DNA of 64,000 nucleotides. It comes from Dryococelus australis. Its lineage: Eukaryota > Arthropoda > Insecta > Phasmatodea > Phasmatidae. Of this stretch, positions 1-10,838 are shown in pieces. Under the pieces are notes generated by a model that was given only the letters and a program-made list of their open reading frames with translations, was not told the DNA's origin and did not search any database. How positions within the stretch are numbered: position 1 is the stretch's first letter; the number at the start of each line of letters is the position of its first letter. The translations under genes were made by a program, and so were the position numbers. Where the stretch lies: the NCBI GenBank assembly GCA_029891345.1, contig CM056995.1, positions 215,206,547 to 215,270,546 of the forward strand, written 5' to 3'.

Positions 1-894
1 GTACTGGGTCCTTTGTTATTTACCATAATGGTAAATGACATGGGTTTGGGGATTAGGGGAAAAATTAGATTGTTTGCAGACGATTGTGTTGTATATGCTG
101 AGGGGGCCGGAAATTTGCAGGCGGACATTGATAAGATATGGTTGTGGACCAGAAAAAATAAAATGAAGATAAATGTAAGAAAAACGAAGGTAGTGAGGTT
201 CACAAGGAAGATGATAAGCAGGGACATGTACAAATGGGAGGGACAAGAGATAGAAGAAGCAGCAGAATATAAGTATCTAGGGATTTTATTGCAGGGAGAC
301 CTCAGGTGGAAAAAACAGGTAGAGAGGGTGGTTGCAAAGGGAAGAAGGGCTCTGGGTATGCTGGGAAGGGTGCTGAATGGAGTCAGCTGTGAGGTGAAGG
401 AGAAGGCGTACGGCACAATGGTACGGCCAATGTTAGAATATGCTGCAGCAGTATGGGACCCATATGTGGAGGTGGAAGTGCAAGAACTGGAAAAGGTGCA
501 GAGAAAGGCAGCAAGATGGGTGAAGGGTAGGTGGAGAAGGCAGGGGCAAGATGGTGAGGAAGAAGTAAACTATAGGCCATCAGTGATGATGAATGAAATG
601 GGGTGGAGCTCATTGAAGGACAGGAGGAAAGTTGACCTGTTAGTCAGGATGTACAGAGTGGTGAATGAAGAGGGAGGATGGGGAGGGCTACACTGCAAGC
701 TAAGTAAGGGGGTGTTTAGGGGAAGAGGAAACAACAGTGAGAAGCTTCAGAGGGTGTGGAGGAGAATGGAGCGGGGTAGGCAGTCCATGCTTGTGAGGTC
801 TGTGAGGGAGTGGAATGTGTTGAGGGAGGAATTGGTATCTGTGAGATGGGTCGGTAAATTCAGGAAGGGAGTGGAAAAGGAGTTGGTTGGGTGA
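1..894 (+). CDS. LINE reverse transcriptase, C-terminal part (partial, open at left edge)
   Basis: The frame is open from base 1 to a TGA at 892-894, about 297 codons. It begins at the conserved LGPLLF block of the palm. The catalytic box FADDCVVY is at 73-96, with the aspartate pair intact at 79-84. The thumb follows (KYLGILLQGDLRW, about residues 90-102) and then a long basic C-terminal region with a conserved RPMLEYAAAVWDP block. The protein would copy its own RNA at a nicked target site. There is no stop or frameshift in the visible part, making this the best preserved mobile-element frame here. The first two thirds of ORF2 (endonuclease and fingers) would lie to the left. Confidence 0.88.
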   Translation, partial: VLGPLLFTIMVNDMGLGIRGKIRLFADDCVVYAEGAGNLQADIDKIWLWTRKNKMKINVRKTKVVRFTRKMISRDMYKWEGQEIEEAAEYKYLGILLQGDLRWKKQVERVVAKGRRALGMLGRVLNGVSCEVKEKAYGTMVRPMLEYAAAVWDPYVEVEVQELEKVQRKAARWVKGRWRRQGQDGEEEVNYRPSVMMNEMGWSSLKDRRKVDLLVRMYRVVNEEGGWGGLHCKLSKGVFRGRGNNSEKLQRVWRRMERGRQSMLVRSVREWNVLREELVSVRWVGKFRKGVEKELVG

Positions 895-962
895 AGGAGA
901 GTTGAGAGAGCTCGCCACTGGGTGGTAGCCTAATTGCGAGTGTATGTATGTATGTATGTATG
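1..962 (+). mobile_element. LINE family A, copy 1: 3' part of a non-LTR retrotransposon
   Basis: The segment runs open from the window edge through the end of a reverse transcriptase and stops in a (TATG)n tail at about 945-962. Its last 120 bases before the tail match, in reverse complement, the end of the second copy at 2071-4452, so this is a repeated family with a fixed 3' end. A short microsatellite tail rather than poly(A) is typical of CR1/L2-like and some jockey-like LINEs. Immediately after the tail the sequence reads as part of a different LINE, so this copy appears to be inserted in it. The 5' end lies outside the window. Confidence 0.88.
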
Positions 963-2070
963 ACAATTTAACAAAGAGTAAAAAATCTTATGGAAAAAAC
1001 TAAATCACCACCCACAAAACCTGTTTTTGAAAAGTGATATTAATAGATGTTTTAATACTGCAAACCATATGAAACATACACTGAAATCCAGTTATTACTG
1101 TAATAGGTTACAAATAAACATTAGTAACCCCAAGAAAACATGAAAAATAATAAATGAGGTAATTCATAATCAACGTGATGTCAAACTACAAGCAGCCATA
1201 ATTTTGCACAGAAATGGTAATCCCATATCAGTTGGAAGAGATAGCAAATAAGTTTAACTTGTTCTTTGCAAACATAGGCAAAGAATTAGTAGATAACCTA
1301 TCCTTCCAGATCCAGGGTCCAATACAACCAATTCTCCTACACCAATTAACTCAGTTTGATATCTTACTTCAGTTACTACGCTTTAAGTGGGAAAAAAAAA
1401 CATTACTGGTCTTAAAAACAAGAATAATAAAACAAGTGATGGAATCACAAATATTATACAAAAGAAATTAAATGGTACCCTTAGTCCAGCTATCGTGCAA
1501 TTAATTAATCATTCATTCTCTATGGGGGAATTCCCAGATAAATGTAAACTTGCTAGGGCAATACCTGTATACAAGGATAGGTCTAGGACTGAGCCGTATA
1601 ACTATAGGCCAATTTCAATACTGCCTATTATTTCTAAAATTTTCTAGAAATGTGCCAAATTTAGGTTAAAACAATTTTTGAACAAAAAGCAATATTTCTT
1701 TCCATATCAGTATGGGTTTATGGAAAAATCGTCCACCACAAATGCTACTATGGACATAATAACAAAATTGGAAAGTGTATTAGATGAGGGATGATTGAAG
1801 GGGCAATCTTTATAGAGCTAAAAAAAAACTTTTGATACTGTACATCACAGCTTACTATTACAAAAACTAGAAGAGGCTGCAGTCAGAGGAGAGGCCCACA
1901 AGTGGTTCTTTAGCTATTTACATAAGCGAAAACAGTATGTTTCAGTTAATGTGGATTATAGTAAGGAGTTAGAAGTGACTTATGGCGTGCCCCAAGGTTC
2001 AGTCCTAGGACCGCTATTATTTTTGGTGTATATCAATGACCTAGGAGCGTTGCCACTAAAGGGCCAGCTA
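963..2070 (+). pseudogene. LINE family B (jockey-like) reverse transcriptase, 5' segment, broken
   Basis: Pieces of one reverse transcriptase can be read in changing frames. A linker with NPKK and KIINEV lies at about 1120-1160, and IANKFNLFFANIGKELVDNL at about 1232-1290. NYRPISILPIISKIF is at 1600-1645, a decayed FDTVHHSLLLQKLEEAAVRG at 1830-1890, and GVPQGSVLGPLLFLVYINDL at 1984-2043. At least four stops and two frameshifts interrupt it. The block order matches the fingers and palm of jockey-type LINEs. It ends abruptly at 2070, where family A copy 2 begins on the other strand; the continuation resumes at 4453. It starts right after the tail of family A copy 1. Confidence 0.85.
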
Positions 2071-2104
2071 ATACATACATACATACGCTCACAATTAGAC
2101 TACC

Positions 2105-3899
2105 GCTCGGTGGCGAGCTCTCTCACCTCTCCTTCACCCAACCAACTCCTTTTCAATTCCCTTCCTGAACTTACCAACCCCTCTCACAGATACCAATTCC
2201 TCCCTCAACACATTCCACTCCCTCAGACCTCACAAGCATGGACTACCTACCCCGCTCCATTCTCCTCCACACCCTATGAAGCTTCTCACTATTGTTTCCT
2301 CTTTCTCTAAACAACCCCTTACTTTGCTTGCAGTGTAACCCTCCCCATCCTCCCTCTTCATTCACTACCCTGTACATCCTGACTAGCCGTTCAACTTTCC
2401 TCCTGTCCCTCAATGAGCTCCACCCCAATTCTTTCATCATCTTCCTCATTCCATTTCTCGCACCTCCACCTCCGGGTCCCATACTGCTGCAGCATATTCT
2501 AACATTGGCCGTACCATTGTGCCGTACGCCTTCTCCTTCACCTCACAGCTGACTCCCTTCAGCACCCTTCCCAGCATACCCAGAGCTCTTCTTCCCTTTG
2601 CAACCACCCTCTCTACCTGTTTTTACAATCTGAGGTCTCCCTGCAGTACAATCCCTAAATACTTATATTCTGCTGCTTTTTCTATCTCTTGTCCCTCCCA
2701 TCTGTGCATGTCCCTGCTTATCACCTTCTTCCTTGTAAACCTCACTACCTTAGATTTTCTTACATTTATCTACATTTTATTTTTCCTCGTCCACAACCAT
2801 ATCTTGTCAATGTCCGCCTGCAAATTTCTGCCCCTCCCCCCCCCCCCCTTCACTACCACTTCAGAATAACAACACAATCATCTGCAATCAATCTTATTTT
2901 TCCCCTAATCCCCAAACCCATGTCATTTACCATTATGGTAAATAACAAAGGACCCAGTACGCTTCCCTGTAGTACCCCTGACGGAACCTCCTCTTCCTCC
3001 TATATTGTCTTCCCCTCCCCCCCACTTTCACCCTCTGCCTTCGCCCCCTGAGGAAGTCCCCTATCCATTTCACTACCCTCCTGTCCAGTATCAGCGCCTC
3101 CACTTTCCTCATCAATGTCCCATGGGGCACCTTATCAAATGCCTTCTCAAATTCTATGAACCAGGTATCCACCTGCTTCCCCTCATCAACTACCTGCACC
3201 AGATCCTCTAATAACCCAGCCAGCATAGTCTCTAATGAGTATCCCCTCGTGAAACCATGCTGGGACTCCTCCAACCAATTCCTATTGTTTATAACCCTAA
3301 CCACATACTGCACCACCAGCCTCTCCATTACTTTTCCTGTACTTGATGTGAGACTCACAGGTCTGTAGCTACCAGGCCTCCCCCTATCCTCTCTCTGCTT
3401 GTGTGTAGGTACCACCATAGCATCCTTCCAATCTTGTGGTAACTTACTCTCTCGTAAGGAATTTTTAAACATCACCTCTAAACATTTCACCAACTCCTTG
3501 CCACCAAACTTTAGTGCTATGTTTCCTATCCCATCTGGACCCCCTGCCTTACTGCTCTTCAAACCCCTAATTACCTTATCTATCTCCCACTCCCTCATAT
3601 TAAACTTACTAAACACCCCCCGAACCCTATTTGCCCCCTAATTCCATTCCTCCTTTGCCTCAAACACTTGACAAGTACTGCCCTTGCAGCATCTCCGAAT
3701 TTTCTTGGTCATTTTTCGCATGCCTAACATCCCTTCCTGTTAGCAGAGGGATCCCTTCCTGCCCTCCCCTTAACCTCCTAACATACCTAAACAATTTCCC
3801 CCATTCCTTGCCTTTTCCTTCTTCCACCATGTTCCCCAGAAATACATTCTTTGTCTTTTTGATCTTCCTTTCAAGCTCCGTACCCATTTGTTTCATCAT
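2105..3899 (-). pseudogene. LINE A copy 2: linker and reverse transcriptase, frameshifted
   Basis: The linker reads from 3899 to 3660, then the reverse transcriptase from 3616. Visible blocks are SYRPVSLTSSTGKVMERLVV, QHGFTRGYSLETM and FIEFEKAFDKVPH (first catalytic aspartate replaced within the FxxFxKAFD block by glutamate in FEK, with the later D kept). Frames then change, and GVLQGSVLGPLLFTIM follows. The catalytic box reads IADD at 2878-2889, where copy 1 has FADD. A poly(C) run at about 2838-2850 and several stops break the remainder, but the C-terminal blocks matching copy 1 (GWSSL, DRRKV, RMYRVVNEEGGWGGLHCK) are recognisable. Copy 2 is therefore inactive although nearly colinear with copy 1. 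Confidence 0.85.
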
Positions 3900-3921
3900 T
3901 TCCTTAGATCTTATCAGACCT

Positions 3922-4452
3922 TCATTTCTCCACTTGGCATGTAATTTTCTGCCCCTTCCTCTTCATTTTCAAAATCTCCTGTCCATAATATGGGGGATTT
4001 CTCTCAGTCCATAACCTTTTCACTGGCACAAATTTCTCTAACATAACCTCCATTAATCCTCTAAACTCCCTCCACAACCCTACTACACCCACCTCCATTG
4101 ACCATTTTTTAAACCTGTCTCTCAGGAAGATTTTTGCCCCCTTCTTGTCTCCTCTCCCATACTGCCACACCAACCTTTCTGCCATTTGCACTTCCCTTAT
4201 CCTGCCAATCCCAATTTCCACAACCGGGATATGATGGTCGCTTATACCATCCAATACTGTTGCACCAACTATAGCATTCCCAGATCTGACCAACACCACA
4301 TCCAGCACTGACCCAACACCCTCCTCATTCCATCTCGTAGGTGTTTCTACTACCTGGACTAATCCTCTGCTGACTAACTGTGCTGCCATTCTCTGCATTA
4401 TGCTACCCATTCCTTCTGCACCCTCTATCCATTTCACACCTGCCATATTCAT
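3922..4452 (-). pseudogene. LINE A copy 2: apurinic-type endonuclease, C-terminal part
   Basis: An open frame of 176 codons ends with a stop at 3922-3924. It starts in the block MNMAGVKW, equivalent to the conserved G-D-x-N region of exonuclease-endonuclease-phosphatase enzymes, and includes TRWN and SDHHIPVV. The latter is the conserved SDH motif carrying the catalytic histidine. The C-terminal part leads into the linker to the reverse transcriptase. The N-terminal two thirds of the endonuclease are missing through truncation, so it cannot nick DNA. The frame then shifts into 3899-3660, a continuation of the linker. Confidence 0.8.
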
Positions 4453-5295
4453 AATCCTATTTGAGGATGATGCTAGATTATTTTATAAAGCCAGTAATGC
4501 TAATCTGTTGATGGAAGACATGCAGTATGATTTTAATATAATCTAGTATTGGCTTGTTAGTAATAAATTATCTATAAACATTGTAAAAACTTGCTACGTG
4601 GTTATCACAAAAGCTACAGCCAATATCCCAGACACTTTAAGATTAATTGTTAACAATTCACCAATTAGAAGAGTAAATGTGGCAAACTATTTGGGTTTAC
4701 AAATTGATAATAATCTAACCTGGGCTTCTCACATCAATCATATTAAATCTAAAATTGCCCCAGTAACTGGTATCCTACATCGGTTAAAAAAAATAATGCC
4801 ACATATCTTCAAAAACATATGCCCTAATACATTCACAACTGCAGTACATGTGCAAAGTATGGGGTCAAGGATCAAAAGGGGTGATAAAAGATTTAGAAAT
4901 CCTACAAAAACAGGAAATAAAAAATATTATATGGTTTTCCCCACCTTCTCCCATCCCATATACTTTTTCAAGAAAGCAAGATCCGGCCACTAAAAATTCA
5001 GATACAATTAGCAAGCATGACCTATATGTAGCAAGCTATCAACAAACAAATACATTGTAATGTCCCTATTTACAATAATCAAGACATCCATAGGTACAAA
5101 ACAAGACAAATTAAAAACATCCACATGAACACTGTTAGAATAACTAAGTATGGCACAAAAATTATTATGGTTAATGTTGCAAAGCTACCTATGTAATAGT
5201 TTACCTACTAATATTAGAGAAATAAAGGTGTCAAGTGTATTTAAAAAAACAGCTAAAAAGTATCTGTGGGTAAATTATAATGCAGAGATTTGACA
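4453..5295 (+). pseudogene. LINE family B reverse transcriptase, 3' segment after the nested insertion
   Basis: This continues the frame left at 2070. The catalytic box is LFEDD at 4457-4471 in place of the usual LFADD. The thumb follows with NYLGLQIDNNLTWASHINHI at 4687-4746 and KSKIAPVTGILHRLKKIMP to 4800. After a frameshift, a block with LQKQEIKNII and then YLWVNYNAEI precedes a TGA near 5293. The C-terminal sequence NLPTNIREIKVSSVFKK is typical of the end of jockey-like ORF2 proteins. Several stops and frameshifts make it a dead copy. Confidence 0.82.
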
Positions 5296-5806
5296 TTGAT
5301 GCAACCTTTAATCTTGCATTTAATAGTCAAGTGTTACTAAATATTTGAATCCAGATCTCAGTAAAATGCATTTATCAGAGGCTAAGTACATTTATAATTT
5401 GTTTGAAGACATGAGCACTATGCTAATGTTAGAAGTAAGTTGATTGCATGTACTGTAGTTATGTTAAGGGTAAAGTGCAATGTAGTAGACCAGCTTTTGG
5501 TTATCTTGTGGAGCTAAATATCACCAAATATGTTATGTGAGAGCAGTGTTAAGCTTCATTAAATTGCTTTCTCTTTTGAATATTGTATAGATAGTAAATG
5601 CAAAGTAGTACTTTCCTTTATGTTACAATTAATGATTTGAACTTTATTTCTGTTAGCATAAAATGTGTAAAGTATTGTAGGTGAAAATATTGTAATGCAT
5701 TGTGTAAAGAAATCATATAAAGCCGCAGACAGGCATGTATGTACAGTCTCTCCTGAATAGAGCAATGCTCTCTGGGACATCCTATAAATAAGAAGAAAAA
5801 AAACAC
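5296..5806 (+). other. Probable 3' untranslated tail of LINE B
   Basis: No coding frame is convincing here. The stretch follows the LINE B stop codon and ends in an A-rich run (ATAAGAAGAAAAAAAACA at about 5787-5804). This would suit a 3' UTR and tail of a non-LTR element, but no second copy is present in the window to fix the end. Confidence 0.4.
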
Positions 5807-5910
5807 CCTTTTAAGCATTATTTCGAAAACATCGTAACGGTAAAATCAGACGACACTCTATACCCATGCAAATTACCACACAACTATTTTAATTTCACTT
5901 TTCCCATAAC

Positions 5911-6011
5911 AGAAACACTCATATTTTCGCACAATTCCTTGATTTAACACGTCTAACTGAATGAATTGCATTAAAACATGCTTTTAAGCACTCTTACATC
6001 ACAAACGTTCT
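5911..6011 (+). repeat. Dispersed repeat family R1, copy 1
   Basis: About 100 bases beginning AGAAACACTCATATTTTCGC are clearly related to 14372-14471, in the same orientation, with common blocks AGAAACACTC, GCACAAT, AACAC, GAATTGCA, GCACTC and CACAAAC/CACAAGC. It is not coding. It may be part of a larger element whose other parts have diverged. Confidence 0.6.
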
Positions 6012-8081
6012 TTGGTCATTTGCCACACACAAACTGACACCAACCTTTGAAAAATTGTCATTGATGTGTCATGGTACGGGATATTCAAATAATGCTACAC
6101 TGGCATAACATTATGGTACATTTCTAACATTAGCTTAATATTTTTACGGTAATCATAGTACATGGTAGACAAGGTCTAGTTATGGTACAAGTACCATGAA
6201 AATGGTCTGTCTAACATCACATACAATATGTCGCCCGATGTAAACAAAGCTACTGAAACACTTGTATTTTAACTATTTTGTTTTCGACGTTATAGCCTAG
6301 TTAACGTATCATCAAGGCCCCGTAAATATCAATAATGCATAAACAATAAATTCACAGATAAATATTACAATAAATGCAATCTTTGGACACTGGGCGACTC
6401 AACATTCACCTTTGTACAATATTAAAGCCTTTTCAGCCCATTTAATGACACAATATTATGGACGTCAGCATTACCATTTGTTACCAACCCTAACATTTGG
6501 TTTCCCGAGCAACACATTCCACTTTAAAACAGAGACAGCTCAATTCATATACCTTAACCCATTTCTGGGTGCAAAACTCTAAAAGGGGGAGCATTAAAAC
6601 ATTCCAGTTTCATTTGTAGTTTAAACAGTTAAGCGGCCACCAACAAATATTCATAAAACGTGCTCTCTCATTAAAAGGGGGCCACTGCACCAAGTTGCTA
6701 AACCCTTTCTTTATAAATCTCGTACATCGGCTCCCGCAGAATAATTATAAATTCCAAATATTTCATGACCGAGGGAATGAACATTTAAATAGATTTAAAT
6801 AGACACTTCTGCAAACATTATTAACTTGCTGACAGTATAAGCAGGAACATGTCGTGGTGACACAATTTACAATTGAAGCCAACGGCCTTCATACCAAGTC
6901 AAACGGGGAGGCAAGGCATATTACTGTACAACCAAGAGAAATTTCCAACACTACTCCAGAAGCTTAAATTTGGATAATCTAGCCCTGCAACTCACCGAAT
7001 ATTTACCGCTACCCTCAGATAACACACACATTGAAAATCATTGCACACAACTACTTACCTTTAGAAAAGTTATACTGCAGCCATCGCCTATGCCATATTC
7101 TCATGTCATTCAGACAAATAATTGTTATCAAAATTAAGTCGTACACCAGTGTGTCCTCGGTATGATGACCTAAGTTCCGGCCAATGATGTGAAAGCTGCA
7201 AAGTTATGATGCTTAAGAAGGAGGAACAGCGTGCTAGGCCTTTTATACCTAACATATTCAAACATCTGGAAAAAAAATGGCACATGAGGGGGAGGTATAA
7301 GGTAGAAGGGGAAACAGGAGGGAGAAAGGAAGGGGTATCGGACTATCACCGAAGTAATTGATTTAAGGAGTGCTGGCTGATGTAATTAATAAAAACAACC
7401 AAAGGTGCTGCCTAGCAGCACAATTTCCCACCCCTAAATGTTCCCTCACTTTTAAGTCACAGTTCGTCAAAAAAATCCGACAAAATTTTGAAGAGTTCGA
7501 CAAAGAGTTCAACACATACTTAAAGAACAGATCTCGAAAGAGGGAAGGAGAACAATGTCTTTAGGAGAGGCAACTTGAGTCACTCAGGGCCCTTAGGAGA
7601 CTCCGAACATCTCTCCCACAAAACATCCCAGCAGTACAATTTTGATACAAATACAGTTCATGGACATCAAAATACATCAAAGGTCTCTATGACGTAAAAC
7701 GTAGACAGGTCAAACAGTTACACAGTTCAATACTTCAGTAATTTAGTAAATCAACATTTCAGCAGTTCAGCTGTACAATGGTTCCCTGGAATGGCGGGCA
7801 GCCGGACGACCAAATCATCCATCGCCATCAGATTATTCAGCACAAAACACGATGGAGGGAGTGAGGGGCCTCTTCAGGGGATGACTTCGTAAGCTTCTCT
7901 TGAAATCGCCATATCCAGTGTCATGGAACTCTGCAGTAGTTCCGTGCAGCGTTGTTTTGGTGAGGTCCGGAGAGAATACTGGTTTGAAACAAACAGGTAG
8001 GAAATGGTTAACAACAAAAAAATTAAACCACAAAAGCTCTCAATACCCTTAACTTAATTTTCACATTACTACTAAAACATC
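6012..8081. other. No gene recognised; AT-rich repeat-like sequence
   Basis: No spliced or unspliced frame with a known fold was found. A purine-rich block lies at 7275-7335. A 64-codon frame at 7370-7564 has no recognisable motif. From about 8081 leftwards the sequence should hold the 3' non-coding region and possibly an LTR of the Gypsy element at 8082-13449. I could not find a second LTR copy to prove this. Confidence 0.4.
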
Positions 8082-8216
8082 CTCATTTATGCACATCATA
8101 CCTCTTCAAGTGCGAAATGTGTGCCTTCATAAACACCGTATTGTTTTTAATACACATTAAATTCACTGTAGTCACACCTAAACATTTGTTAATTCTGAAA
8201 GGGTCTAGGTATTTAG
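8082..8216 (-). pseudogene. Gypsy-1 integrase C-terminal domain, separated by a DNA transposon
   Basis: The - strand frame reads YLDPFRINK, then a short strand-rich segment with TTVNLM, and ends HISHLKRYDV before a TGA near 8082. The P-K-Y-L-x-P-F-x-I-x-K pattern and terminal H-x-S-x-L-K are typical of the SH3-like end of Gypsy integrases. The frame joins across the DNA transposon to codons at 11638-11660 when one copy of the 4-bp target duplication is left out. This ties it to the integrase core 3.5 kb to the right. Confidence 0.8.
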
Positions 8217-8244
8217 GGGTGAATATCAGAATAGGCTGCATTTT
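8213..8244 (+). repeat. TE-A left TSD (8213-8216) and left terminal inverted repeat
   Basis: TTAG is followed by a 28-bp end beginning GGGTGAATATCAG. It pairs with the right end at 11610-11637, the two differing only at the sixth and seventh bases. Confidence 0.88.
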
Positions 8245-8412
8245 CATGAACTGAATTCTGAAAATGTAAAACTTGTTTTAAAAATCTGAAAAAAATTAAC
8301 TTGATCAACCAAGTGTTCATAAGTAAGTCTTAGCGGTGGTACAGCTAAAAACCCAACATTTAATTTTGTTTCACATTTTGAAATTTTGAGGACCCACGCC
8401 AAAGATGCAGTG

Positions 8413-8426
8413 TCCATGCTAAAGAC
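8413..8426 (+). repeat. TE-A subterminal motif, left copy
   Basis: TCCATGCTAAAGAC occurs about 170 bp inside the left end. It is the same motif as those on the right arm, and candidate binding site for the transposase. Confidence 0.6.
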
Positions 8427-8592
8427 TATTTGTGTTAGAAACCAGAATATGATAATAAAAAAAAAGATAATTGCAGTTGTCTCATACAAAAGAAACTTTA
8501 TTATTGAAATGAATATGCATTAAAAATTACTTCACAACAATTAAGCAGAAAACAAATTACAACTGGAAATCGAGAAAAGTAAAGGTTGCTGC

Positions 8593-10777
8593 TCAAGAAC
8601 TGTATGGTACAGGATTGCCAATCTTTTTCACCACATCATAAAAAGGATACTTCAATTGGTCGTTCTGTGCTGGCCATTTGTATTTCCCTCCAACTGTAGG
8701 GTGCATTACCATGACTTCAGTGTCATCAAAATGTACCTACCCAGTCTCCAATTTCATAGAAGACTCTTGAGCCTTTAGAGGCTTCAGTACAATCTGAAAA
8801 ATTATTTTACCAAATAATAAAACATTCTTAACTTAAGTTTGTATTTGTTATAAAAAATTTTGTAAGCAGTTTGTTATTGGATTTTTAAAACAATAATGAG
8901 AACGTTAATAATGAAACCCCTTACCTACACTTTTCAAGGGACCAGTAAAAAATATTGTAAAATGCAGGAAGTTTATAATGTAAAAACTGTGAATAGGACC
9001 AAAGAAAAAAAGTGTAAATCACGGGGTGTAAGTAAGGGGTTTCACGTATATTAAAAAATTTTATGAAAAATCTAATAAATTAGCTTCAACATTGGATAAA
9101 AGTAAATGGCTATGTTTATATACTCAAATAATAATTGATCTATTACCTTGTTCCGATAATGAAGTTGGAATCTGCATTCCCAGATGGTAGTGCTTGCATA
9201 CTGTTTCTGTTGAACATTCAAAGCACCCTAATTCTCGGAACATTAAATGACCACTTGTCTTTATCCAGCAGACTTGATGGAATTTCACAGACCCTGCAAA
9301 AAATATAATATGTAGTTCCCTTATCAACCTTTTATTCAATGTCCGTTACAGTTTCCTCACTGACAGCTTCCATGTGTACACCAGATATGTTCGCCATCAA
9401 TGAACTTAACAGAACCTCAAAGCTTGAAATGTCATTGCCTTCTGCAACAAGGCGATCAGGAGTACGTTTTAGAAGACCTCCTGTGCCATCTGGGGCCTCC
9501 TTACCATGACCAGATTCAGAATAATTCCAAGTAATTTTTTCAGTGCCTGGAAATATGCTAGGAATGTAAGATTTGATTATTGCATACATGGTTTTATTAC
9601 GGTATTGTGTACTTGGACTGTCTGAATAGAAATGTAGGTTTCTAACATCTGGAAATCCAGCTAAATACTTCTGTATTATTGGAGACATATGTGCAACTAT
9701 GGCAAAGGTGTTGTGAGACGCTGCCTTTTGGATAAAGTGCAAAATGACTCTTTTATGCCACCTTCTGCATAAACTACACCAGTGTGAAGGGTGACCTGTT
9801 CCATTGAAGCCCTGAAGTAAACAGACCGTGCATCAGCAGAATATTTGCACATATAATTATACGAGAAATCCATGTGGAATAGGAGATCTGTACACTGTAA
9901 ATTCTTCATTAGTTTTGACATGACTGAATACTGATGTTTGACAAACTTGTGTTGCATGAAACCCACTATACTACTTTCAAACATGTCCACCAAATCACCT
10001 ACATTTAAATTACATCATCTTTCACTGTCCTCTTTACTACAATCTCTAATTTTGTCTTGTTACTTATAACTTACTCTTTCTTAGTTATCCACTGCTTTAC
10101 AGCCACTTGCTGGTGATAGTCGGTCTTTGTAACACACACTTTTATATTTACAAAGAGCACATGCCCTCCTCTGTAACAATCTTCTGTTTCTTCCTCACAC
10201 GTCAACATTTTAACTGACTTCTCTTCATCATTCATGTCAACAATTTTCAACAAATGAATTTCCTGCACTATCAATTTAAAGTTCTCATGTTTTACACAAA
10301 GACGTGCGTCTCGATCACTCACCTTTGGTGCCACTATCCAAAAGGGGCGCAGTCTACAAAAGGCACGATAGCTTATTAGGAAACTCTGAATGCGCTGGCT
10401 GGAACTTGAGGGGGAGATTTCTGATAGTGTATGTCAAATATCTTTTTTGCTTCTGTATAACCTTTCCTTGAAATTACGTCTTTCTTCCCAGGATATAAAC
10501 ACTAGTTGTCATCCTGTTCCAGAAAAGTTGTTACCACATTTTGAATGTACTCTATTTCATTTCATTCTTTCATAGCATAAGTTCTTGGATCGCTTTGTGT
10601 CTTTCACCAACTTAACTTTTCCCGACTCTTTTGCCTGTAAGTAGATTTCATGTTTTTTTCTTTCAGTGCTCTTAATTTTTATGGATCATTTTTCATATTT
10701 TCACACCTCCTTTTCTCACACTCTCTCTTCCGCTTCAACCTTTCTTCATTGCTTAAAGGCCCCTAGGTTCTTGCCAT
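8593..10777 (-). pseudogene. TE-A transposase-like gene, four or more exons, disabled
   Basis: Exon 1 starts at ATG 10777 with a basic region (EERLKRKRECEKRRCENMK, then KEKKHEIYLQAKESGKVKL). It continues through about 10074 with LRPFWIVAPKVSDRD and CVKHEN. The next part (about 10006-9332) has MDFSYNY, YMCKYSADARSVYF, QVTLHTGVVY, then after a frameshift near 9740 FYSDSPSTQYRNK and WNYSESGHGKEAPDGTGG. Exon 9293-9147 (acceptor TTTTTTGCAG, donor GTAATA) has VKFHQVC and RELGCF. The last exon 8793-8593 (acceptor AATTTTTCAG) ends DVVKKIGNPVPYSS. In-frame stops lie in exon 1 (at least two), near 10360, before the exon at 9293, and in the last exon. I recognise the family as a repeated, uncharacterised group in arthropod and cnidarian genomes. 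A nuclease role is inferred from the conserved acidic residues and from its position inside the TIRs. Confidence 0.75.
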
Positions 10778-10838
10778 TGTCTGCAACAATGATAAAATAC
10801 AGGTAAGTCAGAAATGCAGTGATATATAAATCTGTCTG

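Larger units (their letters stand above)
2071..4452 (-). mobile_element. LINE family A, copy 2, 5'-truncated, nested in LINE B
   Basis: Read on the - strand this runs from the end of an endonuclease domain (4452) to the same 3' end and microsatellite tail as copy 1 (about 2071-2090, CATA repeats on the + strand). It splits LINE B: the coding sequence before 2070 stops inside the palm and continues after 4453 with the catalytic loop. Overlap with copy 1 covers the reverse transcriptase C-terminus and 3' end, with many scattered substitutions. 5' truncation is the usual outcome of target-primed reverse transcription. Exact junctions are uncertain by a few bases because the tail and target share ATA-rich sequence. 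Confidence 0.88.

Noticed and set aside
16-966. Open frames on the - strand over the first LINE (16-246, 383-613, 700-966)
   Set aside because: They are shadows of the reverse transcriptase on the + strand and match nothing.
2243-3641. Many + strand frames rich in proline and serine between 2.2 and 3.7 kb
   Set aside because: They are the opposite strand of the purine-rich LINE A copy 2.
5559-5818. Two overlapping - strand frames of 73 and 66 codons
   Set aside because: They lie in the likely 3' UTR of LINE B and have no motif.
8244-8489. Hydrophobic 81-codon frame on the - strand
   Set aside because: It lies in the non-coding end of TE-A and overlaps the left inverted repeat and subterminal motif; AT-rich composition explains it.
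10390-10575. 61-codon + strand frame
   Set aside because: Opposite to the TE-A transposase exon on the - strand, which has family support.
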